This document shows positions 34,513 to 40,445 of a stretch of 40,445 nt of DNA, one piece after another; position 1 is the first letter of the stretch; every line of letters starts with the position of its first letter. A program made the position numbers and the translations under genes. The notes beneath the pieces are model-generated. The model saw only the letters and a program-made list of their open reading frames with translations, did not search any database and was not told the origin of the DNA. Source of the stretch: UBA7446 sp024639165 (lineage in GTDB: Bacteria > Bacteroidota > Bacteroidia > Flavobacteriales > Flavobacteriaceae); the NCBI GenBank assembly GCA_024639165.1, contig JAHEIX010000013.1, positions 1 through 40,445 of the forward strand, given 5' to 3'.

Positions 34513-36069
34513 ATGGAAGCACAATTTGGCGGTTCCGCCCTTAATCAAAAGACCATTTTAAATCACCCTGTTGGGTTATTTGTTTTATTTTTCACCGAGA
34601 TGTGGGAGCGTTTTAGTTACTACGGTATGCGTGCCATCTTGGTGTTGTTTCTCACATCCTCCATCATGAATGATGGCTGGGCGTGGTCTAACGAAGAAGC
34701 CTTAAAGCTGTATGGGCTATATACAGGATTGGTATATCTTACTCCTATCTTAGGCGGATTCCTCGCCGATAAATTTCTGGGCTATCGAAATGCAACGGTT
34801 TTGGGGGCTTTGATTATGACCTTAGGGCATGCCTCCATGGCATTGGAAACCTTTACGAATACCTTTTTCTACCTTGGATTAGTCTTACTGATCATCGGGA
34901 ATGGTTTTTTCAAACCCAATATTTCTTCCATTGTTGGACAATTATATAAAGATGGCGACAAACGCAAAGACGGTGGCTATACCATTTTTTATATGGGAAT
35001 TAATGCCGGTGCCTTCTTGGGCATATTACTCTGCGGCTATATAGGTGAAAAAGTCGGCTGGCATCTAGGTTTTGGTTTAGCAGGTATTTTTATGTTTTTT
35101 GGCATGTTGCAGTTTTGGTTTGCCCAAAAAATATTTGGCAATATTGGATTAACCCCTAAAAAACTGGCGGAAGTACAGCCAGCCAATAAAGACCAAAACG
35201 CAAAGAGCGGCTTTACCAAGGTTGAGATAGACCGCTTGATAGTGATTGTTGTCTTTTCAATATTCACGATCTTCTTCTGGTGGGCATTTGAACAAGCTGG
35301 CGGATCCATGACCATATTTGCAAAAGATTTTACCCAACGAACCCTAGTTGGTGATGCTTCCAATATTTTCAAGGTAGCCAATACCATAATTACCCTAGTG
35401 CCTATGGTTGTTTTGACCCTAGTGCTTTATAGCTTATTCAGTAAAATGCTCAGCAGTTTTATGCTGTCTAATTTATTCTTGGGCGCAAGCTTTGCGATTA
35501 TTTGGGGTATTGTTATTTGGATGATTGTACGTGAGTTTTCAGAAACAGCTACTGAAATACCCGCCTCTTGGTTTTCCGTTTTAAATTCACTTTATATTAT
35601 TTTATTGGCACCGTTATTTTCCAAAATATGGTCTTCTAAATACAACCCTAGCGGACCTATAAAATTTGCTATTGGCCTTATCCTTTTAGGAACGGGGTTT
35701 GCCTTCTTGGCTTTTGGTGCTTGGGGTATTCCGTTGGGTGCAGAGCAAGCCAGTGTTAGCATTGTTTGGCTCATCTTGGCATATTTGTTCCATACCATGG
35801 GAGAACTCTGTATTTCACCCGTAGGCTTGTCTTACGTGAGTAAGTTGGCACCAATAAAACTAGTGGGTCTTATGTTTGGCTTTTGGTTTGTTTGTAGTGC
35901 TGTTGCAAATTATTTGGGTGGAAAAACGGGAAGCTATATCGATAAAATTTCCGAAGCTTATGGCTTGTCGAATTTTTTCCTAATTTTCTTTGTGATCCCT
36001 GTTTTGGCAGGAATTTTGATGATCGCTTTAAAACCTATTCTAATTAAAAAAATGCATGGAATTGATTAA
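34513..36069 (+). CDS. Proton-dependent oligopeptide transporter (POT/PTR2 family)
   Basis: The 518-residue inner-membrane protein has about 12-14 hydrophobic helices and the POT hallmarks: the E-x-x-E-R motif in 'FFTEMWERFSYYGMRA' (proton coupling), the PTR2 block 'LGGFLADKFLGYRNATVLGA', 'GNGFFKPNISSIVGQLY', and 'FYMGINAGAFLG'. A later 'WWAFEQAGGSMTIFA' segment is also typical. It imports di- and tripeptides with protons. Its end overlaps the following thioredoxin-fold gene by 14 bp, so the two are probably one transcript. It is divergent from the HMG-CoA reductase gene across a 76-bp gap. Confidence 0.93.
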   Translation: MEAQFGGSALNQKTILNHPVGLFVLFFTEMWERFSYYGMRAILVLFLTSSIMNDGWAWSNEEALKLYGLYTGLVYLTPILGGFLADKFLGYRNATVLGALIMTLGHASMALETFTNTFFYLGLVLLIIGNGFFKPNISSIVGQLYKDGDKRKDGGYTIFYMGINAGAFLGILLCGYIGEKVGWHLGFGLAGIFMFFGMLQFWFAQKIFGNIGLTPKKLAEVQPANKDQNAKSGFTKVEIDRLIVIVVFSIFTIFFWWAFEQAGGSMTIFAKDFTQRTLVGDASNIFKVANTIITLVPMVVLTLVLYSLFSKMLSSFMLSNLFLGASFAIIWGIVIWMIVREFSETATEIPASWFSVLNSLYIILLAPLFSKIWSSKYNPSGPIKFAIGLILLGTGFAFLAFGAWGIPLGAEQASVSIVWLILAYLFHTMGELCISPVGLSYVSKLAPIKLVGLMFGFWFVCSAVANYLGGKTGSYIDKISEAYGLSNFFLIFFVIPVLAGILMIALKPILIKKMHGID

Positions 36070-36604
36070 AAATAGTATTGCCCTAGTTCTTTTGCTGCTT
36101 TCCTTTGGTGTAACCGCCCAAGTCAATTGGTATACCTTTGAAGAGGCTTTTGAAGCTCAGAAAGCAGACCCAAAACCTATTATGGTTGATGCCTATACCG
36201 TTTGGTGTGGCCCTTGCAAGTTGTTGGACAAAAACACCTTCGCTAATAAAGACGTTAGTGAATACCTAAACGCCAACTTTTATCCCGTAAAATTTAATGC
36301 TGAAGGCAATGAAGTTGTACGCTTCCAAGGCAAAGCCTATGACAACCCAGATTATGACCCCCAGCGGGCCAAGAGCCGCAACAGCGCACATAGTCTTACT
36401 CGATACTTAGGCGTTTCTGGTTATCCTACGCTTGTTTTTTTCGATAAAGACGGGAATTATGTCACCCCAGTGGTTGGTTATATAAACCCAAAACAAATAG
36501 AAATCTACCTTAAACTGATATATCAACAGGATTATGTAGACTTTAAGAATGCCGACGACTTCACGGCCTATATCAAAGCCTTTAAAAATCAATTTAAGGG
36601 ATAG
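36056..36604 (+). CDS. Exported thioredoxin-fold protein
   Basis: The 182-residue protein has a signal peptide ('LVLLLLSFGVTAQ') and a thioredoxin-like domain with the redox pair Cys51-Cys54 in 'YTVWCGPC', then 'LLDKNTFANKDVSEYLNANFYPVKFNAEG' style text and the cis-Pro loop 'VSGYPTLVFFDKDG'. The layout is that of the Thioredoxin_7/DUF255-like periplasmic proteins that reduce or exchange disulfides. An insert between the active site and the cis-Pro loop ('YDNPDYDPQRAKSRNSAH') makes it longer than plain thioredoxin. It overlaps the peptide transporter gene and converges with the comEC remnant, overlapping it by 16 bp. Confidence 0.87.
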   Translation: MELIKNSIALVLLLLSFGVTAQVNWYTFEEAFEAQKADPKPIMVDAYTVWCGPCKLLDKNTFANKDVSEYLNANFYPVKFNAEGNEVVRFQGKAYDNPDYDPQRAKSRNSAHSLTRYLGVSGYPTLVFFDKDGNYVTPVVGYINPKQIEIYLKLIYQQDYVDFKNADDFTAYIKAFKNQFKG

Positions 36605-36909
36605 CTGCCTTCTGATGCCGTATTGTGAAATGCGATTTTTTTGGCTTTACAAGTTGCTTGCCATCGCGCTACAAACGAGGGATAATTACTTCCATCAGCA
36701 ATGATTATGGTGGGCCTTATGTACTCAATCACATCATCCAAATGAATCTTAGGACTTTGCCGTAAGAGAACCCTATTGTGCGCTTGAACCCCCTTATAAA
36801 TGCCCAGACTATCAATCACAAGTAAATCAGTGTAGCTGTTGCTTAGTTGTTGATAACGAATGCTATCTAGACGATTTTCTAATTGAAACCGCAGGGCCAA
36901 TTGCATCAC
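36589..36909 (-). pseudogene. comEC: comEC 3' fragment (C-terminal domain) in the -1 frame
   Basis: The 106 codons match the end of flavobacterial ComEC proteins: 'LLVIDSLGIY', 'VLLRQSPKIHLDDVI', 'PTIIIADGSNYPSFVARW' and 'TCKAKKIAFHNTASEG'. It continues the preceding fragment after a -1 frame change; the only start inside is GTG at 36909. A run of six A plus G (plus strand 36909-36915) at the junction reads A AAA AAG in the upstream frame, immediately before a TGA stop. Either the gene is broken by an indel, or ribosomes slip back one base here. The fragment by itself has no signal or membrane part, so it is not likely to work as a separate protein. Confidence 0.75.
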
Positions 36910-38375
36910 TTTTTTGGTTTTTTTGCAAAATGTGCAATTGCTATTTCCTTTTCAGCCGTAAGTACTAAACTGTTTTTATACACATGTCCAATAAGTGTTT
37001 TTGGTGGAGGTTTCCATTCCAACAACAGGTTTAAATGAAATAATACCGTCAGTACACCCAATAGCCATATCTTCCTAAGTGTGGAATGGTTTAGAAAAAC
37101 AAATAGGCTAATAATGACCATGCTCAAAAACACCGCATCTATTGATCTGAAAGGTATGCTTTCAATAAAAAAGCGTTCCCATTGCGCAATCCATGTCACG
37201 ATATGTTGATAGGCATCAAAGATGTGGTTGAGCAAATTATAAGCAGGATATGCAGATGGAACAGAACATAAGCCAACGGAAGCGATAGCCACAGTGATGA
37301 TAAATCCCAGCAGCGGTACCAGTACCAAATTGCTAACCCAAAATAGGAGTGGGAATTGGTTGAAGTAGTAGAGGCTTAGGGGCAAAATCGCAAGTTGAGC
37401 AATACAGCCTACTCCAAAAAGATCAGCGAGGTAGCGTACAGACCAATGTTTCTTTATAAAAAGATGTTGCCAACGGGGCATCATCCAAACTATTCCAAAA
37501 ACGGCTGCATAGCTCAATTGAAACCCTACATCAAAAATAAATCGGGAGTTGACAAAGAGTAATATGACAAAACTTGCCCAAACTCCTTGAATACTAGCGT
37601 TTTTACGTGCTAGCACAAGTCCTATTTGCAAAAAGGTAAACATGGTTACAGCTCTGGTAACAGAGGCTGATCCACCAGTGATAAGCACAAAACACCAAAG
37701 GAAAAGTAGCGGTAGCAATGCCGCAAGCGCTTTGCCGTATTTCAACCTTTTTAGTGGTCTTACAAAAAACCGCAAAATCATAAGCACTACGCCAATATGA
37801 AGTCCAGAAATAGCCAAAAGATGCATAGCGCCAGCTCTTTGATATTGGGCGATTCGTTCTTCGGATAATTCGGCCTTATGGCCAAGTACCAATGCCTTAT
37901 TGTTTTGGTTAAGCGGTGTATGCTTTAGCTGTGATATCAGTTTTTGTTGCAGTTTATACGCCCAGCGTCTTACACTTGGTTTTGGCGACAAAGCAGCATA
38001 AGGAGTTTTGGCTAGGTTGATTTTTCTCACTACACCCTTTCGTTGCATATGAGTTTTAAAATCAAAATCCATAGGGTTCTTTGGTGCTTCAATGGGGAGT
38101 AGTTTAGCTCGTACCAACAAGCGATCGCCAACGCTTAAACGCTGTGCTAGCGTTGTTTGAACCAGGATATGCTCACGCAATCGGAGAATTGATTCACAGG
38201 AATTGGTTCTCCTTTTTTTATGTTTGAGATTTCCTTCGATAAAATCGGGATTGAGCCAAAAATAGCGTTCACTTTTGGGGTTCGAACTCTGTCGTTTGAC
38301 TTGTCGTAACCCAATCCGGATGGAAAGACTAAATTTTGGAGTTTTTGTCGTTGTTTTAAATCTCCATCTACCCAA
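36906..38375 (-). pseudogene. comEC: comEC (DNA-uptake channel) fragment, 5' end replaced by element DNA
   Basis: From about 38190 to the stop at 36906 the frame encodes the ComEC membrane core: 'GDRLLVRAKLLPIEAPKNPMDF', the signature 'LLAISGLHIGVVLMI' near residue 190, 'GGSASVTRAVTMFTF' and 'FDVGFQLSYAAVFGI', with some seven hydrophobic helices, then a soluble end. ComEC transports single-stranded DNA across the inner membrane in natural transformation. The first 60 or so codons of the open frame (38190-38375) are antisense-free overlap with the recombinase gene in another frame and are not ComEC-like; the expected N-terminal membrane helices are absent. The gene was therefore cut by insertion of the recombinase-bearing element. 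It is also out of frame with its 3' part, so it is very probably inactive. Confidence 0.8.
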
Positions 38376-39733
38376 ATCTTCTCGAGAGATTCGGATAAAG
38401 TAAGGGCTTTATCAATGGCTAGTTCAAGGTTCGAACTACTAAGTGATGGATTTTCAATTTTTGACTGTAGTTCGTCTTTTTGAGTTTCATACTTTTCTTT
38501 AAACTTTTTGTAGATGGTATTATCCACCTCACCAAGGGCGTATCGCTCTTCAATGGATTCTATTTTTGTGTTTAGCTCTGTAATTGTTTTTTTAATGGAC
38601 TTCTTCCTAGTTCTTAACTCTTTAGTGATGTTGTCATAAGTATATGTCATCACTTCTTTTATAATATCCTTGTATTTAGGGTCTAATTGATAAGTTTTTA
38701 AATCATCAGTAAAGTTATTGTGAAGTGCTTTAGCAGATTTGTTGCAAGAGCACCCTTTAGTTCTACATTTATAGTAATAGAGTCCTTTTTTCTTAACAAG
38801 GTATCCAGTCAGTGGCAGTTTACAGCTATCACAGTAGATAAACTGCTTTAAAGGCAGGTTTTCATTGGCTGCTTTATGATGTTTTGGATGATACGTTTCT
38901 GCAGAGTTGATCCTTAAAAAGTCTTCTTTTGAAACAAGTGGTTTGTGCTTAGCTTCTATAATTTCACCTGGGAGTATTTTACTTGTTAGCACACCACAGT
39001 AAAAAGGATTTTTAAATACCTCACTGAGTCTTCGCTCGTTTATGGTCATACCTAAGGATTGAAGTTTTTCAATAATCTCTACATTGGTATAAATCCCTTT
39101 TGCTTTCCAAGCAAAAGCTTTTTTAATAAGCCTACCTTCTTTTGAAGGAACAATCTCCCAGTCCACAGCTTTATGGTATTTCTTTTTATTGATGTATCCA
39201 ATGGGTGGGTTCCAAAGCCAATAGCCTTTTCGAAGAAGATCGGTCATGGCTGTTATGGTCTTATCTCTTCTAAGCTCATTATCAAATTGGCTAAACATAT
39301 AAAACAGGTTCTGCTGGAACTTTCCAGCGGCTGAGGTGGTATCAACTTCTTGAGTTACGGCTTTAACTTGTATCCCTTGGGAAAATAGCTCTTGCGAGAT
39401 CTGCGCTGCACTGCTTCCGGTTCTTGAGAACCTATCGTAAGAGTAAACTATGATATACCCCACAGAGCCACTTTGTCTTACGTATTTGAGCATTCGTTTA
39501 AACTCTTTACGCTCATCACTTTTAGCCGACTCATAAGTTCCTCCAAAATAACCTACCACGTGAAGACCATTGGTTTTAGCGTAGTTCTCACAATACCTTT
39601 TTTGAGTTTCAAGTGAGGTATTATTGTCGGCCTGCTCTTTGGTAGATACCCTAGTGTAGATAATGGCATTATTGTTTTTACCAAGCTCGTTATTAACTGG
39701 TGCAAACTGTTTGAATTTTTCAAGTGTGGTCAT
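38147..39733 (-). CDS. Large serine recombinase (site-specific integrase)
   Basis: The 528-residue protein has the resolvase domain (about 22-170) with the nucleophile Ser30 in 'IIYTRVSTKEQ', then 'YSYDRFSRTG' and 'FSQFDNELRRDKT'. A recombinase domain follows (about 180-300, 'GYWLWNPPIGY', 'FKNPFYCGVLTSKILPGE'), then a zinc ribbon ('YCDSCKLPLTG', 'CRTKGCSC', about 310-350), a coiled coil (about 375-450) and a C-terminal tail. Such enzymes integrate and excise mobile elements through short att sites. Its last codons (after 'KKGEPIPVNQ') run into the comEC sequence in another frame, which shows that the gene lies at the very edge of the element and that the stop codon may come from the host gene. 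Confidence 0.93.
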   Translation of the reverse strand: MTTLEKFKQFAPVNNELGKNNNAIIYTRVSTKEQADNNTSLETQKRYCENYAKTNGLHVVGYFGGTYESAKSDERKEFKRMLKYVRQSGSVGYIIVYSYDRFSRTGSSAAQISQELFSQGIQVKAVTQEVDTTSAAGKFQQNLFYMFSQFDNELRRDKTITAMTDLLRKGYWLWNPPIGYINKKKYHKAVDWEIVPSKEGRLIKKAFAWKAKGIYTNVEIIEKLQSLGMTINERRLSEVFKNPFYCGVLTSKILPGEIIEAKHKPLVSKEDFLRINSAETYHPKHHKAANENLPLKQFIYCDSCKLPLTGYLVKKKGLYYYKCRTKGCSCNKSAKALHNNFTDDLKTYQLDPKYKDIIKEVMTYTYDNITKELRTRKKSIKKTITELNTKIESIEERYALGEVDNTIYKKFKEKYETQKDELQSKIENPSLSSSNLELAIDKALTLSESLEKIWVDGDLKQRQKLQNLVFPSGLGYDKSNDRVRTPKVNAIFGSIPILSKEISNIKKGEPIPVNQFSDCVSISWFKQR

Positions 39734-39742
39734 AGCGTATAG

Positions 39743-39907
39743 TTAATGGCTGTTTACAACGATGAGGCAATACGCCTCAAGTGATTTTAAAATTTCATCT
39801 ATGTTCTCATCTTTCTTGCAGATAATAGAAAGCTTTTGTCTGACCGCTTCTCTTTTCTGCTCAGTTAGTTTTTCATTCTTTAATACATAACGATCCTTTT
39901 GGTCCAT
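39743..39907 (-). CDS. Small protein of unknown function upstream of the recombinase
   Basis: A 54-codon ORF (ATG at 39907, TAA at 39743-39745) encodes a charged, helical peptide (starts MDQKDRYVLKNEKLTEQKRE, ends CLIVVNSH). It ends 9 bp before the recombinase start on the same strand, so both are likely on one transcript. Small genes next to serine integrases are sometimes directionality factors or regulators, but I see no DNA-binding motif that would support such a claim. A short inverted repeat (TGAGGC / GCCTCA, 39763-39779) lies inside it. Confidence 0.45.
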   Translation of the reverse strand: MDQKDRYVLKNEKLTEQKREAVRQKLSIICKKDENIDEILKSLEAYCLIVVNSH

Positions 39908-39978
39908 ATCGAGTTATGATTAACTCGGGCTGGATTGTCAGGGACCGGTGTAGTGATACAAAATGGTTCATATTGATG

Positions 39979-40445
39979 TTATTTTTGAATGAGTGTTATT
40001 TTATAGTTTCCACTTGATCTTATATCGATAAGGAGCTTGGATCCTTTTTTGATTTTGTTCTCTAGAATATATCGTGCCAACTTCTCACGAGTCTTATGCT
40101 GCTCAGTTACCGTAATGGGCTTTATGCTGTCATTCTCAAAAGCGATAACCACTTCTTTGGGTTTTTTAAACACAACTATATCGCGTATCTGTCTTTCAAT
40201 GTTATTAAGATAATAAAGGTCCGTTTTCCTTTCATCGTTAAATTCCGAAGCCATTACCCTTGCCATTATCGGAACAAGTGGTATACATATCATGGTACTC
40301 TGCATAAACTTGCTCCCTAAATCTAGTATAAGCGCCTGGTCCCCATAATGAATAGCATGTGAGTTACTCTCTGGTGCATATAGAAGCGAATGGGGAAGCT
40401 CTCTTTTTGTAAAGGCAGATTTGATCGCATCTGTAAATGGATTGA
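39979..40445 (-). CDS. Unknown mobile-element protein, C-terminal part only
   Basis: The frame is open from the right edge (no stop in 46 codons before the Met at 40305) to its stop at 39979, giving at least 154 residues. The visible part has no membrane helix and no motif I recognise. It shows a 'YGDQALILDLGSKF' stretch, a charged helical middle ('DLYYLNNIERQIRDI') and a Lys-rich C-terminal part with 'KKGSKLLIDIRSSGNYKI'. It lies on the same strand as the recombinase with about 70 bp between it and the 54-codon ORF, and is probably cargo or a core gene of the element. The Met at 40305 is not likely to be the real start. Confidence 0.6.
   Translation of the reverse strand, partial: NPFTDAIKSAFTKRELPHSLLYAPESNSHAIHYGDQALILDLGSKFMQSTMICIPLVPIMARVMASEFNDERKTDLYYLNNIERQIRDIVVFKKPKEVVIAFENDSIKPITVTEQHKTREKLARYILENKIKKGSKLLIDIRSSGNYKITLIQK

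Larger units (their letters stand above)
38180..40445. mobile_element. End of an integrative element inserted in comEC (right part outside window)
   Basis: The left boundary lies between about 38160 and 38200, where ComEC-like sequence gives way to recombinase coding sequence. Rightwards lie the recombinase, a 54-codon ORF and an unfinished unknown gene, all on the minus strand. The other end, the second att site and the missing 5' part of comEC should lie beyond 40445. The exact core sequence cannot be set without an empty site. The type (prophage, conjugative element, island) is not visible. Confidence 0.7.

Noticed and set aside
38147..40445. Direct repeat marking both att sites
   Set aside because: Only one end of the element is in the window, so no second copy can be seen.

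Overview
The window reads as chromosome of a marine member of the Flavobacteriia (Bacteroidota). The evidence is low GC, no clear Shine-Dalgarno sequences, a TTTG/TAnnTTTG-type promoter before the tRNA, C-terminal sorting domains of the type IX secretion system (T9SS), SusD-type outer-membrane glycan uptake, an S16-RimM-DnaE neighbourhood, and a class II HMG-CoA reductase next to a GYDIA-type GHMP kinase.

Bases 1-16355 (+) are most of a polysaccharide utilisation locus. It holds the 3' part of susD, a surface glycan-binding lipoprotein, a T9SS-exported binding protein, a terminator, a small exported protein of unknown role, a T9SS-exported GH5, a sulfatase fused to a GH10, a GH3, two sulfatases, a CE6-type acetylesterase and a fourth sulfatase. 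The likely flow is surface cutting by GH5, uptake by SusCD, then periplasmic removal of sulfate and acetyl groups and depolymerisation by GH10 and GH3. GH10, GH3 and CE6 together point to a sulfated, acetylated xylan-like glycan. That substrate is inferred, not shown.

Bases 16362-24100 are mostly minus strand. They hold a large T9SS BNR-propeller protein with a 14-bp homopolymer in its 5' leader, a small plus-strand transcription unit (28-codon ORF plus terminator), a PQQ-type sugar dehydrogenase, a TonB-dependent receptor, rimM, and rpsP with a long Ala/Glu repeat tail. Bases 24252-29520 (+) hold dnaE with a fused proofreading exonuclease, two tiny ORFs, trxA and tRNA-Asp with a structured trailer.

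Bases 29655-36604 hold an MscS-family channel, a LytS-type histidine kinase broken by an in-frame stop, a GHMP kinase and HMG-CoA reductase pair (mevalonate pathway), a POT peptide transporter and an exported thioredoxin-fold protein.

Bases 36589-40445 (-) are a comEC gene damaged twice. Its 5' part is replaced by the end of an integrative element with a large serine recombinase. Its 3' part is in the -1 frame after an A AAA AAG heptamer. The element runs off the right edge and carries two small genes of unknown function.
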